From Theobroma cacao (taxonomy: Eukaryota > Streptophyta > Magnoliopsida > Malvales > Malvaceae), in NCBI RefSeq assembly GCF_000208745.1, contig NC_030851.1, positions 40,387,662 to 40,451,661 on the forward strand: a DNA stretch of 64,000 bases, read 5' to 3'. Position numbers and translations under genes: made by a program. This document shows, piece by piece, positions 51,720 through 62,097 of the stretch (its first letter is position 1; every line of letters starts with the position of its first letter). Under the pieces are notes generated by a model. The model did not search any database. It saw nothing but the letters and a program-made list of their open reading frames with translations, and had not been told where the DNA came from.

Positions 51720-51863
51720 GACAAATCAAAATTTTTAAAATAAAATTAGTTTGGTAATTAAAATAAAAAATTGAAATTATCAAAATTGCTGGCATTTGAA
51801 TTAGGTATTTTGGAGGGTTCAACTTCTCCTTAGTTGGAAATTGTATATTTATTGATTTTTCAT
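51720..51863 (+). repeat. Dispersed 144-bp repeat, copy 1
   Basis: About 95 % identical by eye to 63136-63281 (GACAAATCAAAATTTTTAAA ... ATTGATTTTTCAT). Both copies lie in the 5' flank of a RING gene (A and E). It could be an ancestral part of the duplication unit or a small mobile element; no terminal inverted repeats were recognised. Confidence 0.85.
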
Positions 51864-52744
51864 GATATATACATATATATAGATTGCATATCTTCTTAAT
51901 ATTTAATATTCATTTATAATTATTTTTGTGTATCATCAAATTCTAATACCCAAATTTTCATTTAAAAAAAAATATTATCCAAATAATATAATTACTAATG
52001 CTGTTGTTTAAATTGATACACTGTAAAATGTCAAAATTCACTGTAAAATCTAAGCTGTTAAATGCAAGCCTCCTAGTGTGCAGAAGGTTACTAGCCATAA
52101 GATATTCCTCCATCATACCAGTCTAAACATTCTGTTGTATTTCAAATTGAACATATTAGCCGATAAAACAAAAAGTTTGTTTGTCATGTTAGAAGCTAAT
52201 TTGCCTTACTACAAATAACCAATCATTCAGCAGGAGCTTGGGCTACAGACAGACAGACAGACAGACATAATCTATATAGAACATGGATGATTTACAGTGC
52301 CATGTTAAATGTTTCTGGAATTTTCATAGCATCTATTTCATTGGTACAAGGCATTGATTTCAGCCTTTCCTCCCCAGCTTACTCCTAACTGGAATACAAC
52401 TTAATTAGATATGAAAGAGATGGAAAAATAACAGACCACAATAATATTTATCAGTTTAGTAATGCCTCAGAGAAGTACAAGAAAATATATCAAAAAACAG
52501 ACCAAAGCTAGATACAACCATTAAAATAACTAAAATGCAAACACTCAAAATCAGAAAAAGGTAATCTATATTCATTCCATGTACTGCAAACTTCCATCAT
52601 GTACACTCAGCTTAAATTCAAAACCTAATGAAAAGAAAAGAACAGAAAAGACAACCTCTTCAAAAGCAATTAACAAGTTATCCAACATGAGGAGAGGTTT
52701 TTCTCATCGACTAGAAGCAAGAAAAACAAACAAACAAAAGCTCT

Positions 52745-53518
52745 TCACTCTATCGGCATCTCAAACCGACATACAGGGCAATAGTGGCTTTGCTTCAGCC
52801 ACTCTTCGAGACAGTCACCATGAAATATATGAGAACATGGCATCCGAGAAGCTTCTGATCCAACCTTGAGTTCCTCCAAACAAATAACACAGTTTTCAGC
52901 TTCCAAACGGCCTCTCTTGATTTTCTCTTCAACTTTTTGATCACACTCAACAGCTTCCACTCGAACCCTCTTCAGCATCTTCTTGACTGATGACTCCTTG
53001 GCTGGAACCATGTTATAGTTGCTTGATTCAAACTCCGATGCCGATTCTTCTAGAGCTCTTTCGATCAAAACCTCCTCTTCCTCTTCCTCGTTTAGGTGTT
53101 CCACAAGCGTTCCCCATAGCACTGCTTGCAAAGGCAAGACCTGACGTCCCTTGTTGGACTCCAAGGTTCCGATGCTAACTCCTTGTCGGACGATTTCTTC
53201 GATGACAGAATGGTACGAACCACCGTTGGGGTTGAATCCGAGTCTTACTAGCATGGGACCAAGGATTTGGTATATCCGATCATACCTTTTCAAAGCCTGG
53301 AGATCAAAACGAATGGTTTCGTGAGAGAATAACATGCCTTCGTTGTCAAGATGGACAAACTGATCGGTTAAGCAATAATGTCGCCCGAATCCAAATTGAA
53401 GGGCGATGTTTAATTCAATTTGGACAAATGGGGGAGTGGGGTAAAAGATTTCGGGTTCAGTCTGAGGTTGATAAACGATATGTTGCATGTCATTGCAGTA
53501 GTAAACAGCGGAAGCCAT
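52745..53518 (-). CDS. RING-H2 E3 ubiquitin ligase, array copy B
   Basis: An intronless 257-residue paralogue and the closest relative of A, with identical length from MASAVYYCNDMQHIVYQPQT. The RING-H2 is at residues 210-250 with all eight ligands (CVICLEELKVGSEASRMPCS ... CPVC). Differences from A cluster in the N-terminal domain (for example HLDNEGMLFSHET and GFNPNGGSYHSVIEEI). The frame stays open to an upstream ATG at 53572 (MPLRFSLDCSKENPSPQR extension), but that ATG was created by a change inside the ancestral TATA box. I use the ATG shared with A. Coordinates are offset by exactly 2386 bp from A. Confidence 0.88.
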   Translation of the reverse strand: MASAVYYCNDMQHIVYQPQTEPEIFYPTPPFVQIELNIALQFGFGRHYCLTDQFVHLDNEGMLFSHETIRFDLQALKRYDRIYQILGPMLVRLGFNPNGGSYHSVIEEIVRQGVSIGTLESNKGRQVLPLQAVLWGTLVEHLNEEEEEEVLIERALEESASEFESSNYNMVPAKESSVKKMLKRVRVEAVECDQKVEEKIKRGRLEAENCVICLEELKVGSEASRMPCSHIFHGDCLEEWLKQSHYCPVCRFEMPIE

Positions 53519-53570
53519 TCGTTGAGGGGAAGGGTTTTCTTTTGAGCAATCAAGTGAAAATCTCAGTGGC

Positions 53571-53577
53571 ATCTATA
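53571..53577 (-). promoter_or_regulatory. Mutated TATA box of RING copy B
   Basis: Reads TATAGAT where copies A, D and E have TATAAAT, at the same offset as the A box. The change may weaken the core promoter. Confidence 0.5.
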
Positions 53578-53831
53578 GTAATGGGCAATGGCGGTAGCAA
53601 ATCCTTGCTGATATCAATGAAATATCAATTGGTAATTATGAAGGGGAGGTAGTTGCTTCCCGTCAGGAAACAAATACGAGTTTCCTAATTTTTTTTTTCA
53701 AAGACAAAAGTTTCCAAAGTCAAATAGCTCAAAAGTAAAGTTGTAATTTTATTAATTTTTATGTAAAATTCAATTTTGGTATTACATATTAAAGAAAATG
53801 GAATCATAATTAAAATAAATTTCAAATTTAC

Positions 53832-54226
53832 GAAAAAATAATAAAATAATTCCCAATTTTTTGACACTAAGATCCACCCCTATCTCATAGTATTTTATTG
53901 TAATAAAAACAAATTATTTGTATTTGATAAAAACAAAAATAAATTATGCTTGGTAAGATTTATTAGGTTGTTGATATTTTATAATATTGTCAAATTATAT
54001 ATGTATCATTTTTCAATAACTGAAAAGAAAATAAATTATCGAAATTTTTTTAATTTGAGGAATGAGATTGAAATTTACTTTAAGTGAGTGATATATTATC
54101 TTACCTATAAATATAATACTTAAAGTACAAAAAAATACTTTATTTTGTTAAATAAAAAATATTAATACTTAAATTCAAAACGTAATGAGAAGAAAACCTC
54201 TTCAAAAGCAATTAACTAGTTACCCA
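53832..54226 (+). repeat. 395-bp direct repeat, copy 1
   Basis: Same length as 54228-54622, with one substitution seen (AAAAATAAAT versus AAAAACAAAT). The copies are separated by a single N at 54227. The last 60 bases resemble the RING 3'UTR (CCTCTTCAAAAGCAATTAAC). Confidence 0.97.
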
Positions 54227-54227
54227 N

Positions 54228-54622
54228 GAAAAAATAATAAAATAATTCCCAATTTTTTGACACTAAGATCCACCCCTATCTCATAGTATTTTATTGTAAT
54301 AAAAACAAATTATTTGTATTTGATAAAAACAAAAACAAATTATGCTTGGTAAGATTTATTAGGTTGTTGATATTTTATAATATTGTCAAATTATATATGT
54401 ATCATTTTTCAATAACTGAAAAGAAAATAAATTATCGAAATTTTTTTAATTTGAGGAATGAGATTGAAATTTACTTTAAGTGAGTGATATATTATCTTAC
54501 CTATAAATATAATACTTAAAGTACAAAAAAATACTTTATTTTGTTAAATAAAAAATATTAATACTTAAATTCAAAACGTAATGAGAAGAAAACCTCTTCA
54601 AAAGCAATTAACTAGTTACCCA
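54228..54622 (+). repeat. 395-bp direct repeat, copy 2
   Basis: Near-identical second copy, beginning right after the lone N. It may be an unresolved contig overlap rather than a real duplication. Confidence 0.97.
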
Positions 54623-55003
54623 AAATAAAACTATTAATTATTAGCAAAAAAATCAAGTATTAGATGCAAGTAAAAAAAAATCTTATTATCACTTTGTCCA
54701 ACTGTAACTTGTAATTTTAGTAATTTTTATGTACAATTTATTTTCGTTATTACACATTGAACAATGGAATCATAAAAATAATAAAATAAAATTAGTTCTG
54801 GGATTTATGAAAAATAAAAGTTTTCTTCATATTAATTTTTCATAGCATCTGTTTCATTGGTACAAGTCATTGATTTTCCTTAAAATCATTATTCTTCATT
54901 TATAATTAATTTTTTTTATATCATTATATGCTTATTTCCACCATTTAAGAGCCGAGAAAGCCTGGCCACGAGCCCACAACTGAAAGCTGGAGCCCAGCGT
55001 TGC

Positions 55004-55231
55004 AAGGAGATTGCTGATCCGAGGCTTTTCAAGGATTATGGAAGTTTAAAGAGGAGCTCACTCAATACTTAACCAGGAAGGACAGTTATTGGCCTGGCAA
55101 ATATGGAGAGTGTTTATCAGCTACAATTAGAGTTGGATTGTCTTGTGCAGCTCCCTCAGCAAAAGATTGCTTATCAATGGGAGAAACATTGACAAATTAA
55201 GTTGCATGAGATTAAGGAATTCTTTACTTAA
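55004..55231 (+). pseudogene. Relic of an LRR receptor-like kinase C-terminus
   Basis: Three frame-broken pieces on the plus strand resemble the last part of an LRR-RLK kinase domain. The first, KEIADPRLFKDYGSLKR, resembles the (E)IVDPxLL segment. The second, KYGECLSATIRVGLSCAAPS then AKDCLSMGETLT, resembles the ECLxSVxxIGLxCSxxSPxxRMxM helix. The third, LHEIKEFFT and a stop, resembles the ELxxIRxxF end. The first and third are in one frame and the second in another, so at least two frameshifts are present, and the upstream kinase is missing. It sits inside the RING array. Confidence 0.6.
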
Positions 55232-56180
55232 TTAAGAATGCAACCCTGTGAAGCAGCCCATCAGCCTCAGTTGTATATATGTTTTATCTGTTATAGCTTT
55301 GCTGAAGGACTGTGATATTATTTTTAGGATCAGTCCTAGCAGAATTTGTTTAGATTATTGATACCATATGATACAAGACAATTTTTTTTTGTTTTCACTG
55401 TTAAAGATGATTCAATTGTCTTCTCACAAGAAGCAAAGTACCACTGTTTTTCCCACCAATTGAAGCTACTTCAAAAACCAGGCATTGTTTGAGTTGGACA
55501 GGAAAAGTCAGAACTCAGCTCAAATGCAACCCTTGGGACAGAACAACTGGACAGTAAGGCATGATCAGATATCTAAGCTGTTAATTGCCAGGTCCTAGTT
55601 TGCAGAAAGCTGAAACAGGAAAAAAACGTTGGGAATTAATGCTGTTGTTTAATTGCTTGGGAGATAATGATCATTGTTTCAGTATAACTAATGACCTTTC
55701 TCATTGATAGCCAGCTAAAGTTTTCTTCTGTTTGTAGCTCTCCCTTGAGTTATGGGAAGCATTTTGATTTAAAATATGATTGTGCAGCAGGCTTGCTAAA
55801 CTTTGCAACTGATTGGCAGTTTCGATCTACCCTTTGGACATTGCAGAAAACATATATAGAGCAGTAACAAGTAATTATACCAAGAGCCAAGAGGTGAATA
55901 TGCTGATGAAAAACTGCAGCTATTTGGTCCAGCAAAATAAAAAATAACAAAAATCCAAATTCTGATGACCATAAAAAAAGAAGAAAAAATACTCAAGCTA
56001 AATAAAGGAAGAATAATATCTATCATGTATTGCACATCCTGAAGCACAAAAGCTCATATAAACAAAACTAATGAAGGAGAAAAACCTCTTCAAAAGATAA
56101 TTTACAAGCTCCCAAATTTAGAAGAGCTTTTTCTCTTCGACTAGAAGCCAAGAGAAAGAAAAAATAAACACTTCACTCTC

Positions 56181-56939
56181 TCAAATCGGCATCTCAAACC
56201 GGCAAATAGGACAATAATGGCTCTGCTTCAACCACTTTTCAATGCAGTCACCATGAAAAGTATGAGAACATGGCATCTGAGAAGCATCTGATCCAACTTT
56301 AAGTTCTTCCAAACATATCACGCACTCATCAGCTATCACGCGTCTTTTCTTGATATTTTCTCCATCACAGTCTCCATCTTCGACGCTAACCCTCTTCAGC
56401 ATCTTCTTCACCGATGACTCCTTCGCTGGAACCATGCTATAGTTGCTTGTTTCCAACTCCGAGGCTGATTCTTCTAAAGCTCTTCCGATCAAACCTTCGT
56501 CTTCCTCGTAGTTTACGTGTTGCACAAGTGTTCCCGATATCTCTACGAGCAAGGGCAAGACTGGACGTCCCTTGTTGGACTTCCAATTTCCGATTCTACG
56601 TCCGTGTCGGATGATATCATCAATGATAGCGTCGTAGGAGGGAGAGTTGTGGGTGATGTAATGTCTTCGTAGCACGGGACCAAGAATTAGGGAAGCTCGA
56701 TAAGGGTTACTCAAAACACGGAGATCGAAACGAAGAGTTTCTTGGAAGAATAAAGGACCCTCTTCGTCGAGATCGATGAATTGGTTGGTTAAGCAATAAT
56801 GGCGCTTAAGGTCGAGTTGAAGAGTGATGGTTACTTCAACGTCTTGGATGGAATTGGGAGTAGGGGAAGGGGATTCTGGTTCAAGGCGATGGAAAACAAC
56901 GTGTCGCAGGTCACTACATTGGTAAGTAGGGGAAGCCAT
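56181..56939 (-). CDS. RING-H2 E3 ubiquitin ligase, array copy C
   Basis: An intronless gene of 252 residues from MASPTYQCSDLRHVVFHRLE; an upstream in-frame ATG at 56954 adds MKFSL. The RING-H2 is at 206-246 (CVICLEELKVGSDASQMPCS, CPIC) with all ligands present. The linker NYSMVPAKESSVKKMLKRVS is conserved, but the N-terminal domain is diverged (DVEVTITLQLDLKRHYCLTN, DIIRHGRRIGNWKSNKGRPV) and the Glu run is reduced to YEEDEGL. The conserved TATAAAT block of A, D and E is not found upstream. It is probably an older duplicate; whether it is expressed is unclear. Confidence 0.86.
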   Translation of the reverse strand: MASPTYQCSDLRHVVFHRLEPESPSPTPNSIQDVEVTITLQLDLKRHYCLTNQFIDLDEEGPLFFQETLRFDLRVLSNPYRASLILGPVLRRHYITHNSPSYDAIIDDIIRHGRRIGNWKSNKGRPVLPLLVEISGTLVQHVNYEEDEGLIGRALEESASELETSNYSMVPAKESSVKKMLKRVSVEDGDCDGENIKKRRVIADECVICLEELKVGSDASQMPCSHTFHGDCIEKWLKQSHYCPICRFEMPI

Positions 56940-59900
56940 TAGGGAAAATTTCAAGGGGAAAGCTTCTCTTAATTTGGAGAATCACAGAGAAGCTGGAAAT
57001 ATCAGTTGGTAGTTATAATGGGGAAGGGAGGTAGTTGCTTGCCGCCAGGGTAATCCTATTTGTAATAAAAGGGAGGTAGTTGCTTCCTGCCAGGAAACAA
57101 ATAGGAGTTTCCTAAATTATATCAAATAGCTGCAAATCAATTTGTCTAATTAAAATTGTAATTTTATTAATTTTTATGTAAAATTCAATTTTGGTATTAC
57201 ATATTAAAGAAAATGGAATCATAATTAAAGTAAATTTCAGATTTATGAAAAAATAATAAAAAACTTCCCATTTTTTGACAAGATCCACCTCTATCTATGG
57301 TAATAAAAAAATTTTATTTATATATATTTGATACAAATAAAAATAAATTATATTTGGTAAGATTTATTATGTTGTAGATATTTCATAATATTGACAAGTT
57401 ATATACGTATCATTTTTCAATAATTGAAAAGTAAATAAAAACCAATTTTTTTATTTGGAGAATGAGATTTAAATTTACTTTAAGTGAGTGATATATTATC
57501 TTACCTCTTAAACTTATAAACTTGATGTAAAGAAAAAAAACTTTGTTTTGTTATATTAATAATATTAACAATATATTTATATATATAAAAATCAAACAAA
57601 ACTTGTATTGCATATGTTTTTCATATTTTTTTTCTACTATTAACGTCATTATATATTCTTCATTTATAATTATCATTATTATTTATATATAATGAGGTTA
57701 ATAGATAGTTAAGGTTGATACATCTGCTTATTAATCTCCGCCATTTAATGGAAACAGCTTTCTGTCCACTAATTAAGTAACCATTTGTTCTTTACCCTTT
57801 ACTTTCCCTCAAGTAATGACCAGGTTCAATTCCAGCAACATGGACGCTATGATTTTCACTTGGTTAAAGTGGTTTAGGGTCAGGTCGCCTTCAATCCCTC
57901 CAAGCTTCACCAATACTGTAAATGGATTCAAAAACCTTTGTTATCACCCTTCCTCTGCTTCTTCTTATCATCGCTTCCTTGAAACACATAAAAAAACATA
58001 TCAATGTTACTCTTAACATTGATATATTGTTATACTCAAAAGAGAATTTACCAGAAAGAAGAAGATGATGAATGAAGAGCTTCAGGGCTGCCTGATATTG
58101 CCTCTTCTGGTGTTTTTATCTCTGTAACATTGTTTGCTTCCTCACTGCTCACTGGTGCATTCATTGCTTCATCTTAAACATTATTATTGTTACAGATTAT
58201 ATAGAATTTCCAGAAACTAAAGTTTCAATACATGACAATGCTGGTGTGTAGCAGATTTCAAGTGTAAAAATGAATATAGGAAACTGCAGTAAATGAGCTG
58301 AGCAAAGCCTAGAAGCAGGAAATTTCTGATGCAGAATATGAAGAATATAATCTGTTTAGATTGCAGTTGGAGAGTGAAGACCTGCTTCTTGTGGTTAGCC
58401 CCCCTTCCTCCACCTGAAGACTTGTCTCCTCAGGATAAGCAAAGCACCAATGTGTTTTCCACCAATAGAAGCTACTTCAAGAACCAGATGTTGTTCAAGT
58501 TGGACTGGAAAAATTGGAACCGGGTTGGAACAACACAGCTCAAGTGCAACCCTTGGGACAGAACAACTTGACACTAAGGCATGATAAGATATCTAAGCTG
58601 TTAACTGCCAGGTCCTAGTTTGCAGAAAGCTGAAACAGGAAAAAACCTGGGAAATTATACTGTCTAAGCAACCGTTTATAAAACAACATTAAGCCCGTTC
58701 GTCAACAAACTCTATGCCCTTCTAAATTCAACAAAAACAAAATGTCAGTCAGCAATCACCATTATCTTTACAACCATCATAAAACAACAAAAAGTTTTGT
58801 TTGTCATGTACTCCAGATAATCAATCATTCTGTGAACTTGTTCAGGAAATATAGCAGAACCTTGATTACAGACAGCTGTAATCTATATAGAACATGGATG
58901 ATTTACAATGTCATGTTAAATGTTTGTGATATTTCATTGGTGCAAGGCACAGATTTCAGCCTTTCCTCCTAAGCTTGGTCCCAACTGGAATCTGGCCTAT
59001 ACAACCAACAATGGCATAACAAACAGGATTCCTTGTGCAGATAACAACCAATGCAGGTTAGTTCCTTCAATGAGTTAATTATGCATAACAAAGAAAATAA
59101 TCAATTTAATGTTGTCAAAGGTGAAGTAAACTTCTAATACTTAAAAGCATTTGATTTAAAATATGATTGCAGAAGGCTTGCTACAACTGATTGCCAGTTT
59201 CAATCTACCCTTTGAACATTGTAGAAAACATAAGCAGTAACATGTAATTATACCAAGAACCAAGAGGTGAATATGCTGATGGAAAACTACAGCTATTTCA
59301 TTTTGGTATCTGCATGGTTGACACCAAAGAATTCCAAAAAATAGTTAATCAAATTCCTTGCGGTGAATTAGTCACTAGCTTCAGAAACAATAAAAGAGGA
59401 TGATTTTCACTTTTAAGGATTTTGTTGAATACTGAAGTTACTTCTTTCCTTTCTGCTTGCTTTCAGATGATTGCAGAGAAGAATTGGGTACAGCAGCAAA
59501 TTAAAACTAGCTTATGTTGTTAAAAATAAATTCCCAGAAATATGGAGGCTACATATTATATAGAATTCCCAGAATCTACAGTATAAATACTGCATAATGC
59601 TGATGTGTAGCAAATTTCAAGTGTAAAATGAATATAGGCATTGCAATAAGCAAACTGGTAAAGCCTAAATGTAAGAATTCTGATGCAGAATGTGAAGAAT
59701 AATATATGTTTGGTCTTCTCTCACAAGCAAAGCTGTTAAATGCCAGGTCTTGAAGACTTCAAGTTGGGCATACCAAACTTGCAACTGCCCCATTTTTCCT
59801 TTTCTTTTTTTGAGTCTTGGGTGCTACCATTGTGAAGATAGGGAGATAATGATCATTGCTTCAGTATGGCTAATCAGCTTTCTCATTTTCTTTTTGGAAA

Positions 59901-60588
59901 GTAAATAAAAGTCAAATTAGAATTTATCAATTTGCTGCCAGTATGATATAAACACATCAATATCAGCAGCCACAATAAGTTTTTGGCTGAGCTGCTACAG
60001 CTGATGGAAACAAAATTTTTTTACCAGAACCAGTCTCAGCAAATTTCACAAGTCATCTTGACAAACCCTAGATTTAGTTTTGGTTCCCCCACCTTCTGTA
60101 CAAAACATTTTTAACCCCCACCACTGTCCTTCTACCTATATAAATATGTAGATGGAGGGAAAAAATTGGAAAGAATAGCTCTTGTAACCTGTTTATCCCT
60201 GTCAGTTTTCCAGGTTATGATAACAAGTACAACAGTTTGAACAAGTGTTCTTAGCATCGTGACACCTGCAGTTCCCTTACTAATTGATTTTCTATTAAAA
60301 AGGTTTATTGCAGTGCTTCTTCTTGTTCATAAGATTCAATCTTCCATTTGATTCAATATAACCTAACAGACCACAATGATCATCAGAATTATAGTAATGC
60401 ATCGGAGGAGTGATATCCATGTATTGCACAACCCGCAGCAGATAAACTAAAATAAGCAAAACTAATGAAAAGAAAAACCTCATCAACAGCAATTTACATG
60501 TTATCCAAAAGTGGAAGAGGTTTATGTCTTTGGCTGGAAGCTGAAAAACAAAAAAGAAAAAAAACAAAAAGAAAAAGGTCTTCACTCT
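56940..60588. other. RING C promoter and long duplicated 3' flank of D
   Basis: The AT-rich C 5' flank runs to about 57700. Then come possible coding remnants on the minus strand (57928-58172). Multiple segments repeat other array flanks: 58430-58640 like 55430-55630; 59163-59303 like 55765-55920; 58285-58345 and 59640-59755 like 49635-49740. A TATA-like motif on the plus strand near 60140 has no gene behind it. Confidence 0.5.
57928..58172 (-). pseudogene. Possible exon remnants of an unidentified gene
   Basis: On the minus strand, 58172-58052 reads open as DEAMNAPVSSEEANNVTEIK then TPEEAISGSPEALHSSSSSF and ends in a donor-like CTG|GTAAAT. A second open piece (about 57973-57928) reads DDKKKQRKGDNKGF and a stop, after a possible AG acceptor. 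Together they look like the acidic/Ser-rich tail of a gene. There is no upstream exon, because the array flank repeat begins at about 58190. Family not recognised; it may be chance. Confidence 0.25.
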
Positions 60589-61293
60589 TCACTCTATCGG
60601 TATGTGAAACCGGCAGACAGGGCAATTGTGGCTCTGCTTCAACCACTTTCCAATGCAATCACTGTGAAAAATATGAGAACAAGGCATCCGAGAAACCCTT
60701 GACCCAACGTTAAGTGCTTCCAAACATACCACGCAATCTTCAGATTTCACGCGTCTTTTTATGATTTTTACGTGTTTTGTCTTGATGTGTTCTCCACCCT
60801 TTCCAAAACCTGACGCCGATTCTTCCAAAGCTCTTCCCCTCAAAACCGCCTCTTGCTTGTGCTCTACGTGTTCCACAACTGTTCCCCATAACTCTGCACG
60901 TAAAATCAATACTTCACGTCCCATGTTGGATCGCCAATTACTGATTTTAAGCCCATGTCGGATGATATCATCAATGATAGGATCCAACGTAGAGAAGTTG
61001 ATGATGCCCAAGAGTCTTCTTACCACGGGAGCAAGAACTTGGTAAGCCTGATGATGGTCTCTCAAAACATGGACGCAGAAACGAAGAGTTTCCGATGAGA
61101 AGAAAGGGCCCTGGTCCATGAGATCGATGAACTGGTCAGTTGAGCAACAATAGCGTCTGCGGTCGGCTCGAAAGCTGATGGTTAGTTCAACTTGAACGAA
61201 ACGGGGAGTGGGGTAACAGGGTACTGGTTCAAGCCGAGGTTGATAAACGACGTGCTGTAGATCATCGACGTAGTAAGTAGTAGCGGAGGCCAT
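60589..61293 (-). CDS. RING-H2 E3 ubiquitin ligase, array copy D (short linker)
   Basis: An intronless gene of 234 residues from MASATTYYVDDLQHVVYQPR. The RING-H2 is at 187-227 (CVVCLEALNVGSRVSRMPCS, CPVC) with all ligands. It is the most diverged copy: the NYNMVPAKESSVKKML linker and Glu run are missing, replaced by a basic segment (GGEHIKTKHVKIIKRRVKSE). The N-terminal domain is present (YPTPRFVQVELTISFRAD, CCSTDQFIDLMDQG). The TATAAAT box is kept, 62 bp upstream. The loss of the linker may change E2 or substrate positioning. Confidence 0.86.
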   Translation of the reverse strand: MASATTYYVDDLQHVVYQPRLEPVPCYPTPRFVQVELTISFRADRRRYCCSTDQFIDLMDQGPFFSSETLRFCVHVLRDHHQAYQVLAPVVRRLLGIINFSTLDPIIDDIIRHGLKISNWRSNMGREVLILRAELWGTVVEHVEHKQEAVLRGRALEESASGFGKGGEHIKTKHVKIIKRRVKSEDCVVCLEALNVGSRVSRMPCSHIFHSDCIGKWLKQSHNCPVCRFHIPIE

Positions 61294-62097
61294 TAGAGAA
61301 GAATGTTGAGGGGAAGAGTTTTCTTTTGAACAATCAACTGAAAATCTCAGTGGAATTTATAGAGATGGGTAGTTGCTTCCCATTGGGAAATAAATACGAG
61401 TTTCCTTCAATATATATCAAATAGCTCAAAAGTAAAATTGTAAATTTATTAATTTTTATGTAAAATTTAATTTTGTTCTTAAACGTTAAAGAAAATAGAA
61501 TCATAATTAAAATAAATTTCAGATTTATGAAAAAATAATAAAAAAATTCCCAATTTTTGGCATTAAGATCCACCCCCATCTAATAGTATTTTTTTTATAG
61601 TAATAAAAACAAATTATATATATTTGATAAAAATAGAAATAAATTATATTTGGTAAGATTTATAATTTTTTATAACATTGACAAGTTATATATGTATCAT
61701 TTTTCAACAATTGAAAAGAAAATAAATTATCAAATTTTTTTATTTGGAGAATGAGATTTAAATTTACTTTTTAAGTGAGTGATATATTTTTTTACCGTTG
61801 AATATAAAATACTTTGTTTTGTTATATTAATAATATTAATATGTAAAAATCAAAGGAAACTTATATTGCATATGTTCTTCATGTTTGTTTCCATTATTAA
61901 CATCATTATTTTGCATTGATAATTATTATTTTTATTTATATATGATGAGGTTAATACATAGTTAAGGTTGATGCATCTGCTAATTTTTTATATAAGCAAA
62001 ACTAATGAAAAGGAAAACCTCTTCAACAGTAATTTACATGTTATCCAAAATTAGAAGAGGTTTATCTCTTCGACGAACAACAAAAAAGAAAAGCTCT
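61294..62097. other. RING D promoter and 3' flank of E
   Basis: The AT-rich 5' flank is homologous to those of A-C (AAATAGCTCAAAAGTAAA motif near 61419). It passes at about 61990 into the E 3'UTR, which resembles that of D (ATAAGCAAAACTAATGAAAA). Confidence 0.55.
61355..61361 (-). promoter_or_regulatory. TATA box of RING copy D
   Basis: TATAAAT on the minus strand, 62 bp before the D start codon, followed by the same TCCACTGAGATTTTCA as copy A. Confidence 0.6.

Larger units (their letters stand above)
51133..52744. other. RING A promoter and duplicated 3' flank of copy B
   Basis: The A promoter and AT-rich 5' flank run to about 51560. A 144-bp segment (51720-51863) recurs upstream of copy E (63136-63281). 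From about 52049 the sequence repeats the 3' flank of A. A short GACA microsatellite-like run lies at about 52249-52266. No other gene is seen. Confidence 0.55.
53519..56180. other. RING B promoter, 395-bp repeat, RLK relic and 3' flank of C
   Basis: In order: the B promoter and 5' flank; an exact-length 395-bp duplication around one N; AT-rich DNA; a receptor-kinase relic (55004-55231); and the duplicated 3' flank of C (from about 55430), which matches the flank of D near 58430-58640 and 59163-59303. Confidence 0.55.

Noticed and set aside
60130..60150. TATA-like CTATATAAATA on the plus strand
   Set aside because: No coding region or RNA gene follows before the convergent RING D 3' end.
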